64,000 nucleotides of DNA from Gammaproteobacteria bacterium (GTDB lineage Bacteria; Pseudomonadota; Gammaproteobacteria; Competibacterales; Competibacteraceae), in contig JADLEK010000017.1 of assembly GCA_020846135.1 (NCBI GenBank), positions 1 through 64,000 of the forward strand, read 5' to 3'. Shown piece after piece: positions 34,969 to 44,454 of the stretch. Below the pieces are notes generated by a model, which saw only the letters and a program-made list of their open reading frames with translations, searched no databases and had not been told where the DNA came from. The position numbers and the translations under genes are program-made. Every line of letters begins with the position of its first letter. Position 1 is the stretch's first letter.

Positions 34969-36759
34969 ATGACCGCCTATACCGCCCCAACCCGCGACAT
35001 GCAGTTTGTGATTGAATTAGCCGGCTTGCCCGAAGTCGCTGCACTGCCGGCGTTTGCCGAGCAGGATATTGGCCCGGAACTGGTCGAAGCCGTGCTGGAA
35101 GAAGCTGCGAAACTGGCGGCTGAAGTCTTGGCACCGCTGAACCATTCCGGTGATGTTGAGGGTGCGCGGCTGGTTGCCGGCCAGGGTGTCATCCCGGCGG
35201 AAGGCTTTGCCGAGGCTTATCGCGGCTTCGTCGCTGGCGGCTGGAACGGGGTCAGCTCCCCGGTTGAATATGGCGGTCAGGGTTTGCCGGAACTGATTAA
35301 TACCGCCGCGCAGGAGATGTGGAACTCGGCCAACATGGCGTTTGCGCTGTGTCCGCTGCTGAACGCCGGGGCGATTGAGGCGATCAGCCAGGCCGGCTCC
35401 GACGCGCAAAAGGCGCTGTACTTGCCGAAGATGATCAGCGGTGAGTGGACCGGCACCATGAATCTGACCGAATCCCAAGCCGGGTCGGATCTGTCGGCGG
35501 TGCGGGCCAGGGCGGTGCCGAATGGCGATCATTACCGCATTTTCGGTCAGAAGATTTTCATCACTTGGGGCGAACACAACATGACCCCCAACACCATTCA
35601 TCTGGTGTTGGCCCGCACCCCGGATGCTCCAGAAGGGGTCAAGGGCATTTCGCTGTTCATCGTGCCCAAGTTTCTGGTCAACCCGGACGGTTCGCTGGGC
35701 GCTCGCAACGATGTTCATGCGGTCTCGCTTGAACACAAGCTGGGGATTCACGCCAGCCCGACTTGTGTGATGGCGTTCGGCGATGAAGGCGGCGCGGTCG
35801 GCGAGCTGGTTGGGCAAGAGAATCAGGGCCTGGCCTACATGTTCATCATGATGAACGCGGCCCGGTTCAAAGTGGGTCTGCAAGGGCTGGCGATTGGCGA
35901 GCGGGCCTATCAGGCCGCGCGTGAGTACGCCAAGGATCGGGTGCAGGGCCGGCCTATCGGGGTTCGCAGCGGCGACCGCGTATCGATCATTCATCATCCC
36001 GACGTGCGGCGGATGCTGTTGAGCATGAAGGCCCAGAACGAGGCGATGCGGACCCTGGCCTATGTGGTCGCAGCGCATTCCGACATCGCCCATGACCATC
36101 CCGATCCGGCGGTGCGGCAACAGCATCAGGCGCGAGTGGATTTGCTGATCCCGGTGGTCAAGGGCTGGTGTACCGAGATCGGGATTGAAGTCGCCTCGCT
36201 CGGGGTGCAAGTGCATGGCGGCATGGGCTTTATTGAGGAAACCGGCGCTTGCCAGCATCTGCGCGACTCGCGGATCACGACGATTTATGAAGGCACCACC
36301 GGGATTCAGGCCGCTGATCTGGCCGGGCGCAAGCTGAACATGGACAAGGGCGCAGCGATGCAGGCGCTGATCGCGGAGATGGAAACCACCCTCGGCGAAC
36401 TGGGGCAGGGGGCGGGCGATGATCTGGCGATCATCCGGGTGGCGCTGGCCGATGGCGTGAAGGCGCTGGCGGGCGCGACCGAGTGGGTTTTGAACAGCCG
36501 CGACCCGAATGCAGTGATGGCGGTGTCGGTGGATTATCTGATGCTGGCCGGCTACGTCTGCGGCGGCTGGCAGATGGCCCGGGCGGCGTTGGCGGCGCAG
36601 CGCAAACTGGCGACCGGAGCAGACCCGGTGTTCCATGAGGGCAAGCTCATTACCGCCCGCTATTACGCGGAGCATATTTTGCCCAAGGCTGGGGCGTTGC
36701 TGCGGTCGGTGCAAAGCGGCGGCGTTTCGATTCTGACGATGACCGAAGAGCAGTTTTAA
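34969..36759 (+). CDS. Acyl-CoA dehydrogenase (large, 596-residue type)
   Basis: A 596-residue FAD enzyme of the long bacterial acyl-CoA dehydrogenase class with a C-terminal extra domain. Blocks are MNLTESQAGSDLSAVR, ITWGEHNM, EHKLGIHASPTCVMAFGD (in pieces), QVHGGMGFIEETGACQHLRDSRIT (in pieces) and YEGTTGIQAADLAGRK. The glutamate in IYEGTTG is at the catalytic-base position typical of short/medium-chain enzymes. CAGGAGG fixes the ATG at 34969. It probably passes electrons to the EtfAB encoded just upstream. Confidence 0.93.
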   Translation: MTAYTAPTRDMQFVIELAGLPEVAALPAFAEQDIGPELVEAVLEEAAKLAAEVLAPLNHSGDVEGARLVAGQGVIPAEGFAEAYRGFVAGGWNGVSSPVEYGGQGLPELINTAAQEMWNSANMAFALCPLLNAGAIEAISQAGSDAQKALYLPKMISGEWTGTMNLTESQAGSDLSAVRARAVPNGDHYRIFGQKIFITWGEHNMTPNTIHLVLARTPDAPEGVKGISLFIVPKFLVNPDGSLGARNDVHAVSLEHKLGIHASPTCVMAFGDEGGAVGELVGQENQGLAYMFIMMNAARFKVGLQGLAIGERAYQAAREYAKDRVQGRPIGVRSGDRVSIIHHPDVRRMLLSMKAQNEAMRTLAYVVAAHSDIAHDHPDPAVRQQHQARVDLLIPVVKGWCTEIGIEVASLGVQVHGGMGFIEETGACQHLRDSRITTIYEGTTGIQAADLAGRKLNMDKGAAMQALIAEMETTLGELGQGAGDDLAIIRVALADGVKALAGATEWVLNSRDPNAVMAVSVDYLMLAGYVCGGWQMARAALAAQRKLATGADPVFHEGKLITARYYAEHILPKAGALLRSVQSGGVSILTMTEEQF

Positions 36760-36787
36760 GGCTCCAATCCTTTTGAATGATGATCGA

Positions 36788-36826
36788 CGCTGGGTATCCA
36801 CCTTAAATTCGGGTGAATACCCAGCG
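36788..36826. terminator. Hairpin between convergent acyl-CoA dehydrogenase gene and hemL
   Basis: CGCTGGGTAT (36788-36797) is complementary to ATACCCAGCG (36817-36826). One arm lies inside the last hemL codons, so it can serve both converging genes. Confidence 0.45.
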
Positions 36827-38083
36827 GGCGGCGGTCATCGTTGCATCCAAATCGGCTTCGGTATGCGCGGATGATATGAATCCGGCTTCAAAAGCCGACG
36901 GTGCGAGATAGACGCCCTCCGCCAGCATCCCGTGAAAGAATGCCTTGAACCGTTCCACATCGCAGACGACCGCTTGCGCATAAGTGGTCACTGATTCCGC
37001 CGAGAAGAAAATCCCGAACATGCCGCCGACATAGTTGGCGGTCAGCGATACGCCGGCATCGCGGGCGGCGGTGACCAGCCCATCGCATAAATACTCGGTC
37101 TTAGCGGCCAGTTCAGGATGGAAGTTGGTTGCCGAGATCACATCCAATGTTGCCAACCCCGCTGCCATCGCCACCGGGTTGCCCGACAGCGTCCCGGCCT
37201 GATAGATCGGTCCCAGCGGCGCCAGCTTTTCCATAATGGTCTGCCGACCGCCAAACGCCCCGACCGGCATTCCGCCGCCGATGATCTTGCCCAGGGTGGT
37301 TAGGTCCGGCTTGACGTTATACAACGCCTGCGCCCCGCCCAGCGCCACCCGGAAACCGGTCATTACTTCGTCGAAAATCAGAACGCTGTCGTACTGGGTG
37401 CAGAGCTGGCGCAGCCCCGCCAGAAAGCCAGGGGCGGGTGGGATACAATTCATGTTGCCGGCCACTGGTTCGACGATCACGGCGGCGATTTCGTCGCCCA
37501 TCGCGGAAAATACCTGCCGGACTTGCAACAAATCGTTATAGGTCAGAGTAATGGTATAGGCCGCCAGCGCCGTTGGGACACCGGGCGAGGTCGGGACGCC
37601 CAAAGTCAGCGCTCCGGAGCCGGCCTTGACCAGCAGCGAGTCGGAATGACCGTGGTAACAACCCTCGAATTTGATGATTTTGTTGCGTCCGGTGAAACCT
37701 CGCGCCAGGCGAATGGCGCTCATGGTGGCCTCGGTGCCGGAATTGCACATCCGCACCAGTTCCATGGACGGCATCAGCTCCCGAATCCTGCGGGCCATCA
37801 GCGTCTCGATTTCGGTAGGCGCGCCAAAGCTCAGGCCATGAGCCGCCGCCGCCTGCACCGCCTGGACCACGACGGGATGAGCGTGACCGGCGATCATCGG
37901 TCCCCAGGAACCGACATAGTCAAGATAACGGCGGTCATCCTCGTCATACAGGTAGGCCCCCTCGCCGCGTTTGAAGAAGATCGGTGTTCCGCCAACCCCG
38001 CGAAAGGCGCGCACCGGCGAGTTGACGCCGCCGGGAATGTAATGCTGGGCTTCGGCAAACAGCGTTTCAGAACGGGTGGCCAT
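36803..38083 (-). CDS. hemL: Glutamate-1-semialdehyde 2,1-aminomutase
   Basis: A 426-residue PLP enzyme making 5-aminolevulinate for heme, siroheme and cobalamin by the C5 pathway. It starts [27 protein letters not shown] (in pieces) and has [40 protein letters not shown] and the PLP-lysine segment [23 protein letters not shown] upstream supports the start at 38083. It is the last gene of the long minus-strand run, 10 bases behind thiE. Confidence 0.97.
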   Translation of the reverse strand: MATRSETLFAEAQHYIPGGVNSPVRAFRGVGGTPIFFKRGEGAYLYDEDDRRYLDYVGSWGPMIAGHAHPVVVQAVQAAAAHGLSFGAPTEIETLMARRIRELMPSMELVRMCNSGTEATMSAIRLARGFTGRNKIIKFEGCYHGHSDSLLVKAGSGALTLGVPTSPGVPTALAAYTITLTYNDLLQVRQVFSAMGDEIAAVIVEPVAGNMNCIPPAPGFLAGLRQLCTQYDSVLIFDEVMTGFRVALGGAQALYNVKPDLTTLGKIIGGGMPVGAFGGRQTIMEKLAPLGPIYQAGTLSGNPVAMAAGLATLDVISATNFHPELAAKTEYLCDGLVTAARDAGVSLTANYVGGMFGIFFSAESVTTYAQAVVCDVERFKAFFHGMLAEGVYLAPSAFEAGFISSAHTEADLDATMTAARWVFTRI

Positions 38084-38093
38084 AGCGGATTCC

Positions 38094-38720
38094 TCAGGCA
38101 AACAGAGCGGCATAGCGCCGGGCGGCGGCTTGAATATCGGACTGGGCAAATACGCCGCTGATGACCGCCAGTGCATCAGCCCCGGCATCCAGCAGCAGCG
38201 GCGCATTGTCCGGGGTGATGCCGCCGATAGCGACGATGGGGATGGTCAGCGCGGCGCGGGCCTCGCGGAGCAGTTCCAATGAGGCGCGGACTTCATCGGG
38301 CTTGGTCGGCGACGGGAACATCGCGCCAAATGCGACATGATCGGCCCCGGCCTGTTCGGCGACCAGCGCCAAATCCAGCCGGTCGTAGCAGGACACTCCG
38401 ATCAGCGCCTGATCGCCCAGGCGGGCGCGGGCAACGGCGAATGTTGGGTCATCCTGACCGACATGCACCCCCGCCGCACCCACCTGAAAGGCTAGTTCCA
38501 CATCGTCGTTGATGATCAGCGGAATCGCATGACGCCGACACAACGCATTCAGTGCTTGCGCTTGGGCCAACCGTCGCGCCAAGTCGGAACTTTTGTCGCG
38601 ATACTGGATCAGCTGGGCACCGCCCAGAATGGCCTGTTCGATTGCGTGAATCAGGTGCTGGTCGGGAATCAGCCCAGCGTCAGTGATCGCGTATAAGCCA
38701 CGGCATGGTGGTTTAGTCAT
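38094..38720 (-). CDS. thiE: Thiamine-phosphate synthase
   Basis: A 208-residue TIM-barrel enzyme joining the pyrimidine and thiazole parts of thiamine. It has [44 protein letters not shown] (in pieces), [22 protein letters not shown] and [27 protein letters not shown] (in pieces). It overlaps thiD by 8 bases. No TPP riboswitch is visible upstream, consistent with transcription from far upstream in the run. Confidence 0.96.
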   Translation of the reverse strand: MTKPPCRGLYAITDAGLIPDQHLIHAIEQAILGGAQLIQYRDKSSDLARRLAQAQALNALCRRHAIPLIINDDVELAFQVGAAGVHVGQDDPTFAVARARLGDQALIGVSCYDRLDLALVAEQAGADHVAFGAMFPSPTKPDEVRASLELLREARAALTIPIVAIGGITPDNAPLLLDAGADALAVISGVFAQSDIQAAARRYAALFA

Positions 38721-39543
38721 GGCAACTTTGATCACCGGCGGCCCAGAACAAGCGGTTGGGAAGTAATTGCCCACTGCCGATTCGGTGACTGGTTTGTAGC
38801 GCGCGCCAAACGTACTGTTGTGCTTGGTAGAGAGCAGACAGCAGGGAGGGTTCGGAACCGGGAGGCTGGATTTGGGCGATCAGAGCCGCGATAGCTGAGG
38901 CCAGGGTGCAGCCGGAACCGTGATAGCTATCGGGCAAACGCGGCCAGCGCCAGCTCTCCAGCCGCCGGTTGTTGCCATACAGGGTATTGATCACTTCAGC
39001 GCCCGGCTCATGCCCGCCGGTCAGCAGCACATAGCGACAGCCTCGCGCCAACAACGCCATCCCGCACGCCTCCAGCGTATCCGCCTCTGGAGCCAGCCGG
39101 CGGGCCTCATGGCTGTTGGGGGTCAACACCGTGGTCAGCGGCACCAGCAATTCGCGGATGGCTTCGATCAATTCCTCATCCGCCAACGATGTTCCACCGC
39201 CGGCGGCCAGCACCGGGTCCAGCACCACCGGGATGTTCGGCCAGGCCAGCAGCAGTTCATGCAGGGTGGCGGCGTTGTCGACATTGCCAAGCACTCCAAT
39301 CTTGAACGCCGCTACCGGCAGATCCGCCAGCACCGCCCGCGCCTGGTACAGCACCAGCTCGTAGTCAACCGGCGACAGTGTCTGGATATTGTGGGTGTTC
39401 TGCACGGTCAGGGCGGTGATCACCGGAGCCGGACGACAACCGAGACTGATCAGGGTTTCAATATCAGCGGCGATGCCAGCCCCGCCGGTCGGATCGTTGC
39501 CGGACAGGGTCATGACGACGGGAGGCGAAACGGAACCGTTCAA
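38713..39543 (-). CDS. thiD: Hydroxymethylpyrimidine (phosphate) kinase
   Basis: A 276-residue ribokinase-fold enzyme phosphorylating HMP and HMP-P in thiamine synthesis. It has MTLSGNDPTGGAGIAADIET (20 residues), NTHNIQ, PVVLDPVLAAGGGTSL, LTPNSHEARRL, LLTGGHE and DSYHGSGCTLASAIAALIA (19 residues). I choose the TTG at 39543, with GGAG seven bases before it, because the 25 residues upstream are not family-like. A first possible TTG at 39618 would overlap ptsI. Confidence 0.9.
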   Translation of the reverse strand: MNGSVSPPVVMTLSGNDPTGGAGIAADIETLISLGCRPAPVITALTVQNTHNIQTLSPVDYELVLYQARAVLADLPVAAFKIGVLGNVDNAATLHELLLAWPNIPVVLDPVLAAGGGTSLADEELIEAIRELLVPLTTVLTPNSHEARRLAPEADTLEACGMALLARGCRYVLLTGGHEPGAEVINTLYGNNRRLESWRWPRLPDSYHGSGCTLASAIAALIAQIQPPGSEPSLLSALYQAQQYVWRALQTSHRIGSGQLLPNRLFWAAGDQSCHD

Positions 39544-39614
39544 GGGGAAGCTCCAGAAGGCTGCGCGCGGATCAGCGGATGGGAGTGAAGGCGCCGGACA
39601 TGCGATTTCTCCGG

Positions 39615-41369
39615 TCAATTCTGGGCAATGCCCTTGAGCGCCTCGGCGTACTTCTCGGCATCGGTGGTGCGGAGCAGATGCCGGACCGCCTCATTCAGCT
39701 CGCCCACATGACTATTCTGCACCGCCCGCTTGATTTCCAGCAGGCCAGTCGGATGCATACTGAACTCAGTCAGCCCCAGTCCCAGCAGGAGCCGGGTATA
39801 GCGGGGATCGCCGGCCATTTCGCCGCATAGGCTGACCGGAATGCCGGCTTTGTGACCGGCGCGAATGGTGTTATGAATCAACATTAGCACCGCCGGGTGC
39901 AACGGGTCGTACAGGTAATTGATCTCGTCATCGACCCGATCGATCGCCAGGGTGTACTGAATCAGATCATTGGTGCCGATGGACAGGAAATCGAGATAGC
40001 GAGCGAATTGCGGCGCGCATACCGCCGCCGCAGGCACTTCAATCATTCCGCCAATGGGCAATTTCTCATCGAACGCCAGCCCGCGATCCCGCAACTCCTG
40101 ACGGGTTTCCGCCACCAGTCGCAGCACCTGAAACACTTCCTGGACCGCCGACAGCATCGGAATCATCATCCGCACCGGCCCATAAGCCGAGGCTCGCAGA
40201 ATAGCGCGGAGTTGCGGGCGGAACATCGCTAGGTCTTTCAAGCACATCCGGATCGCCCGCAACCCCAGCGCCGGATTGGTGCTGACCGACCCGCCGCGCC
40301 CGCCATCGACCTGCTTGTCCGCGCCCAGATCGGCGGTGCGGATCGTGACCGGGCTACCGTCCAACACCTTGATCACATGCAGGTAGGAGGCGAGATGCTC
40401 TTCCTCGTCCGGGGTCTCGGCGCGGTTCATAAACAGGAACTCAGTGCGATACAAGCCGACGCCATCAGCGGCGACATCCTGCACTGATGTCGCATCTTCG
40501 GGCTGTTCGATATTGGCGTACAGCCCAATCGTTACGCCATCGCGAGTGATCGCCGGCTTGCCCTTGAGCTTGCTCAACTCGCGCTGCTCGCGGCGTTCCT
40601 GCTGTTGCCGACGCCGGTAATAGATCAGTATCCGCTCATCCAGCCCGACCATAATCGCGCCTTGCCGACCATCGACGATCACCGGTTCGTCGTGGCCCAG
40701 CCAGACCCGGGCGTTGCGCACGCCGACCACCGCCGGGATGCCGAGGCTGCGCGCCAGAATCGCGGTATGCGACAGCGGCCCGCCGTACTCGGTGACGAAG
40801 GCTTGCACCCCCTGATGCTGCATCAGAATCGTATCGGCCGGAGTCAGGTCATCGGCGACAATTACCCGTCCTTCCAGCCGGCTGGGCGATGGCTCGGCGT
40901 AATCGGGATTGCCGGCAGCGGACGGATCTTCGGTCACCAGAATCCGTTGCACCCGTTTCACCACATGATCGACATCGTCCTTGCGGGTGCGCAGGTATGG
41001 ATCATCCATCTGGTCAAAGATCTGCACCAGCGCATCGCGCTGGATTTTCAGCGCCCATTCGGCATTGCATTTGCGGGAGCGGATCAGTTGAACCGGCGCT
41101 TCGGTGAAGGTGACGTCTTCCAGCATCAGCAGGTGCGTGTCGATAAACGCGGTCAGGTCGCCGGGCGCTGTGGGCGGAATCTGCATTCGGATCGCCTGCA
41201 ACTGCTGCCGGGCGATGTCTAGGCTGTTCAAAAACCGCCGGATTTCATCCTCAATGATCGCATCGGGAATAGCGTACTCGGCAATTTCCAACTGGTTGCG
41301 CTGGAGCAGATAGGTCTTGCCAATGGCATAGCCTCGGGAAACGCCGATGCCGTGCAGGGAAAAGGTCAT
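39615..41369 (-). CDS. ptsI: PTS Enzyme I (PEP-protein phosphotransferase)
   Basis: A 584-residue Enzyme I that takes phosphate from PEP and passes it to HPr. Its phosphohistidine site is in TEYGGPLSHTAILARSLGIP (20 residues). The PEP-binding barrel has LYRTEFLFMNR, NPALGLRAIRMCLK, MIMPMLSA-like MMIPMLSAV and SIGTNDLIQYTLAIDR. No N-terminal GAF domain is present, so it is PtsI and not PtsP. It stands 12 bases after ptsH. No sugar-specific PTS permease is in the window. Confidence 0.96.
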   Translation of the reverse strand: MTFSLHGIGVSRGYAIGKTYLLQRNQLEIAEYAIPDAIIEDEIRRFLNSLDIARQQLQAIRMQIPPTAPGDLTAFIDTHLLMLEDVTFTEAPVQLIRSRKCNAEWALKIQRDALVQIFDQMDDPYLRTRKDDVDHVVKRVQRILVTEDPSAAGNPDYAEPSPSRLEGRVIVADDLTPADTILMQHQGVQAFVTEYGGPLSHTAILARSLGIPAVVGVRNARVWLGHDEPVIVDGRQGAIMVGLDERILIYYRRRQQQERREQRELSKLKGKPAITRDGVTIGLYANIEQPEDATSVQDVAADGVGLYRTEFLFMNRAETPDEEEHLASYLHVIKVLDGSPVTIRTADLGADKQVDGGRGGSVSTNPALGLRAIRMCLKDLAMFRPQLRAILRASAYGPVRMMIPMLSAVQEVFQVLRLVAETRQELRDRGLAFDEKLPIGGMIEVPAAAVCAPQFARYLDFLSIGTNDLIQYTLAIDRVDDEINYLYDPLHPAVLMLIHNTIRAGHKAGIPVSLCGEMAGDPRYTRLLLGLGLTEFSMHPTGLLEIKRAVQNSHVGELNEAVRHLLRTTDAEKYAEALKGIAQN

Positions 41370-41381
41370 GGCTAAACCCTC

Positions 41382-41696
41382 CTATTCGTCCTCATCAAAC
41401 CGGCGGAGAATCAGGCTTTCGAGGTGTTCCAGCGCCGGTTCGGCCTCGGGGCCGCTGGCGTGCAACTCCAGCCTGGCCCCGCAGGCGGCCGCCAGCATCA
41501 TCACCCCCATGATGCTCTTGCCATTGACCTCGCGCCCGCTGCGAATCAGGCGAATCTCGGCGTCAAAGCCGGAAGCTAGGGTCACGAACTTGGCGGCGGC
41601 GCGGGCGTGCAGCCCCAAGCGGTTGATGATGACAATCTCGCGTTTTAGCAACCCGGCGCTCCCTGGCTCGTCATCGGTCTGCAGCTGGCGGTTCAA
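41382..41696 (-). CDS. ptsH: HPr phosphocarrier protein
   Basis: A 104-residue HPr-family protein. NRLGLHARAAAKFV holds the active histidine; GREVNGKSIMGVMML holds the serine targeted by HPr kinase, whose gene is nearby. A TTG at 41696 overlaps the rapZ stop. A TTG at 41651, with GGGAG upstream, would give an 89-residue protein closer to normal HPr length, and I cannot decide between them. Confidence 0.93.
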   Translation of the reverse strand: MNRQLQTDDEPGSAGLLKREIVIINRLGLHARAAAKFVTLASGFDAEIRLIRSGREVNGKSIMGVMMLAAACGARLELHASGPEAEPALEHLESLILRRFDEDE

Positions 41697-42553
41697 AGCT
41701 TCAGCTCCCGATGTCGGGCCATCACATGCTGACGCACGGCGCCAAAATGCCGCGCCAGCGTTTCGGCGATAAAGACTGAACGGTGTTGACCGCCGGTGCA
41801 GCCAATGCCGACGGTGAGATAACTGCGGTTGCTGGCCTCAAACCGGGGCAGCCACGTTTCCAGAAAGCAGCGCACATCGGCGATCATCGCGGCCACCTCC
41901 GGTTGCTGGCCAAGAAACTCGATCACCGCCGGATCCAGCCCGGTCAGGGGTCGCAGGGCTGGTTCCCAGTGGGGATTTGGCAAACAGCGCACGTCAAACA
42001 CAAAATCGGCGTCGGCCGGCACCCCGTTTTTGAACCCGAACGATTCAAACAACAGCGACATCGCCTCGCCTAGCGTTTCAAGGACCCGGGCGCGAATCAG
42101 ATCGCGTAGTTGATACAGATTGGTTTCGCTGGTATCGATGATCAGATCAGATCCGGCGACAATCGGCTCCAGCAAGCGCCGTTCCTGACGGATCGCCTCC
42201 CGCAATGGCACATTGCCCAATCCGAGCGGGTGACGGCGACGGGTTTCGCCGTAGCGTTTCAGCAGCGCCGCCTCGTCGGCTTGCAGAAACAATACTTCGA
42301 CTTGCAGACCGTCGGCGCGCAGCTCGGCCAACATCGCCGGAAACCGGGCCAGTTGGTCAAAGCTGTTGCGGGCGTCGATCCCGACCGCCACTGTGGTCGG
42401 CAAGGTGGCGCCGGCAGCTAGAATCTCCTGAACCAGCGGGCGAATCAGCTTGAACGGCAGATTGTCGACACAGTAGCAGTCGAGGTCTTCCAGGGTTTGC
42501 AGGGCAATGGTTTTACCCGATCCCGACAGACCGCTGACGATGATTATTCGCAT
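41693..42553 (-). CDS. rapZ: RNase adapter protein RapZ
   Basis: A 286-residue P-loop protein (RapZ/YvcJ family). It has Walker A GLSGSGKTIALQTLED, the block CYCVDNLP, FLQADEAALLKRYGETRRRHPL (in pieces) and a C-terminal VGIGCTGGQHRSVFIAETLA (20 residues). In E. coli RapZ binds small RNAs to control amino-sugar synthesis; in other lineages it binds nucleotides. The start overlaps the hprK end by 10 bases. GAGGG precedes the ATG. Confidence 0.96.
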   Translation of the reverse strand: MRIIIVSGLSGSGKTIALQTLEDLDCYCVDNLPFKLIRPLVQEILAAGATLPTTVAVGIDARNSFDQLARFPAMLAELRADGLQVEVLFLQADEAALLKRYGETRRRHPLGLGNVPLREAIRQERRLLEPIVAGSDLIIDTSETNLYQLRDLIRARVLETLGEAMSLLFESFGFKNGVPADADFVFDVRCLPNPHWEPALRPLTGLDPAVIEFLGQQPEVAAMIADVRCFLETWLPRFEASNRSYLTVGIGCTGGQHRSVFIAETLARHFGAVRQHVMARHRELKL

Positions 42554-43485
42554 GGAACAGCCCTCGCCATGACTTTCTCCATCCGTTCCATCATGTCCTG
42601 TTCAGCCTGATAGCCGCTCAGGCGCAGGATATGGTCGCGCACCGCGCTCTCGACCAGCACCGCCAGATTGCGGCCCGGCGCAATCGGTAGGGTGATCACC
42701 GGAATGCCGACCCCCAGAATCACCCGGGTATCGCGCAAACCCTGCAACCGGGATTCGGCGGGGGGATTGATGTCCTCCAGCCGGGCCAGATGCAGGATGA
42801 GCCGAACCCGCTTGTTACGCTTGATCGCGCTATCGCCAAACATCCGGCGGATATTGAGAATGCCCAACCCACGCACTTCCAGCAGATCGCTCAGGGTGGG
42901 CGGGCAGGCTCCTACCAGGACATCGGGCGTCACCCGGGTCAGATTCGGGCTGTCGTCGGCCACTAGGCGGTGGCCGCGGCTGATCAGCTCCAGCGCCAGC
43001 TCGCTCTTGCCGATGCCGCTGCCGCCGGTAATGAGTACCCCCATGCCGAACACTTCCAGCAGTTCGCCGTGAACTACGGTCGAGGTATCCAGGCTGTGCC
43101 GGTAGGTATACAGCCGCTCCAGAGTGACGGTCGGGGTAAAAGGGGTATGCCAGAGCGGGATGCCGGCGTCATCGGCGCTCGGTTGCAACAACTCGGCCTG
43201 GACCAGATCGCCACACACCAGCGCTGCCCCAGTGGCGGGTCCAAACAGGCAACCAATCAGCGCCTCCCGGCCCGCTGGTTCCAACTGGTTCAGAAAGGCG
43301 ATCTCTTCCGGGCCAAGCAATTGCAGGCGAGGCGGCTGGACCCAATTCAGCCGGCCAAAAAACGGGGTGTCCGCCTCCACTGGCAACCACAGAATCCGAT
43401 CTGCCCCCGCCGCGCCGCCGATCCAGCGCCATTCCAGCACGGCTTCCAGATCAGCGAACACCGTTTGGGCGCTGACCGGTTTCAT
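42544..43485 (-). CDS. hprK: HPr kinase/phosphorylase
   Basis: A 313-residue bifunctional enzyme that phosphorylates and dephosphorylates a serine of HPr. The Walker A ITGGSGIGKSELALELI, the following HRLVADD, the signature EVRGLGILNIRRMFG and RLEDINPP are present. HTPFTPT-like and VHGELLEVFGMGVL lie before the P-loop. It is coupled to ptsN by an ATGA overlap, which fixes the start. In proteobacteria HprK usually links the nitrogen PTS to carbon or wall metabolism. Confidence 0.95.
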   Translation of the reverse strand: MKPVSAQTVFADLEAVLEWRWIGGAAGADRILWLPVEADTPFFGRLNWVQPPRLQLLGPEEIAFLNQLEPAGREALIGCLFGPATGAALVCGDLVQAELLQPSADDAGIPLWHTPFTPTVTLERLYTYRHSLDTSTVVHGELLEVFGMGVLITGGSGIGKSELALELISRGHRLVADDSPNLTRVTPDVLVGACPPTLSDLLEVRGLGILNIRRMFGDSAIKRNKRVRLILHLARLEDINPPAESRLQGLRDTRVILGVGIPVITLPIAPGRNLAVLVESAVRDHILRLSGYQAEQDMMERMEKVMARAVPCE

Positions 43486-43955
43486 GGTAGAGACGTCGTG
43501 GCGGGTCGCCAATCGCGAAGCCGTTCAAACAGCGCCGGATCGGAATCGGCGTCGCGCAACCGTTGACAAAGGGTTTTGTCGCTGAACATTTCCGCCAGTA
43601 ATTGCAAAATCTTGAGATGTTCGTCGGTGTAATGATCCGGCACCAGCAGGCCAAAGACCAGATCGACCGGTTGTCGGTCGATGGCGTCGAAATCGACGCC
43701 CTTTTCGAGTTTGATGAACGCGCCGATGGCCGTCTGGCTCTGGCTGAACCGGCCATGCGGCAAGGCGACGCCGTGACCGAGTCCGGTGCTGCCCAGCTTT
43801 TCCCGACCGATCAGGCTGTCGAAAATCGGCCGGGCGCTCAGATCGGCCTGCCCGGTGGCCAGCAACTCGCTCATGGTTTCGATCACCCGCTTTTTGCTGG
43901 CGACCGGGCTGTTGCAGACGATCCGTCCGGGCGCAATCAGGTCGATGATGTCCAT
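43482..43955 (-). CDS. ptsN: PTS IIA-Ntr regulatory protein
   Basis: A 157-residue EIIA-Ntr (fructose-type IIA fold). The phosphorylated histidine is in GVALPHGR. TGLGHGVALPH, AIGAFIKLEKGVDFDAIDRQPVDLVF (in pieces) and LVPDHYTDEHLKIL are typical. It is the output protein of the nitrogen PTS and in known species controls K+ transport and stress. That is interesting here because the window also encodes TrkH and a gated K+ channel. 16 bases separate it from hpf. Confidence 0.95.
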   Translation of the reverse strand: MDIIDLIAPGRIVCNSPVASKKRVIETMSELLATGQADLSARPIFDSLIGREKLGSTGLGHGVALPHGRFSQSQTAIGAFIKLEKGVDFDAIDRQPVDLVFGLLVPDHYTDEHLKILQLLAEMFSDKTLCQRLRDADSDPALFERLRDWRPATTSLP

Positions 43956-43971
43956 CGCCGCGCTGATCCGG

Positions 43972-44295
43972 TCACGATTGGGGATAATCGCGGGCCTTTT
44001 CGCCGCGATGCTTGTCGGTCAGCTTTTCCTTGTGCTTCTTGATTTGGCGGTCGATTTTGTCGCTCAAGGCGTCAATCGCCGCATACAGATCCTCATCTGC
44101 AGCGTCGGCGAAAATCTCATTGCCGGCGACATGGATGGTGGCCTCGGCCTTCTGGATCAGTTTATCCACGCTGAGGATCACCTGGGCGCTGGTGACGTTA
44201 TCGAAATGCCGCTCGATGCGCTCCAGCTTGTCGTACACATAGTCGTGGAGGGCCGGGGTAATTTCCAGATGGTGTCCGCTCAACTTGATTTGCAT
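43972..44295 (-). CDS. hpf: Ribosome hibernation promoting factor
   Basis: A 107-residue short-form HPF/YfiA protein. It has MQIKLSGHHLEITPALHDYV (20 residues), KLERIERHFD, ATIHVAGNEIFADAADEDLYAAID (in pieces) and a basic end HKEKLTDKHRG. It binds the decoding centre of idle ribosomes and promotes 100S dimers. AGGAG lies upstream. The rpoN-hpf order is the same as in many gammaproteobacteria. A 159-base gap to rpoN could hold a separate promoter. Confidence 0.95.
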   Translation of the reverse strand: MQIKLSGHHLEITPALHDYVYDKLERIERHFDNVTSAQVILSVDKLIQKAEATIHVAGNEIFADAADEDLYAAIDALSDKIDRQIKKHKEKLTDKHRGEKARDYPQS

Positions 44296-44454
44296 GGCAT
44301 GGACTCCTGGCTGACAGGTCTTGTCTTGGTTTGGACGGGGCCGGAACCGGTTGATTCCAGAGCGGCGGCGGGTTGGACCGGATAATTTCGCGCCGCCCCT
44401 GTGAACTGCATTCCGGCTCCCGCAATGCCCCGCAGGGCGAAGATCCTCGTCGGT

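Noticed and set aside
35017..36801. Minus-strand open frame of 594 codons opposite the acyl-CoA dehydrogenase
   Set aside because: Same reasoning: His/Arg/Gln-rich antisense translation of a clear enzyme gene.
39544..39620. TPP riboswitch ahead of thiD
   Set aside because: The thi genes overlap or adjoin ptsI; no CTGAGA/thi-box sequence is present.
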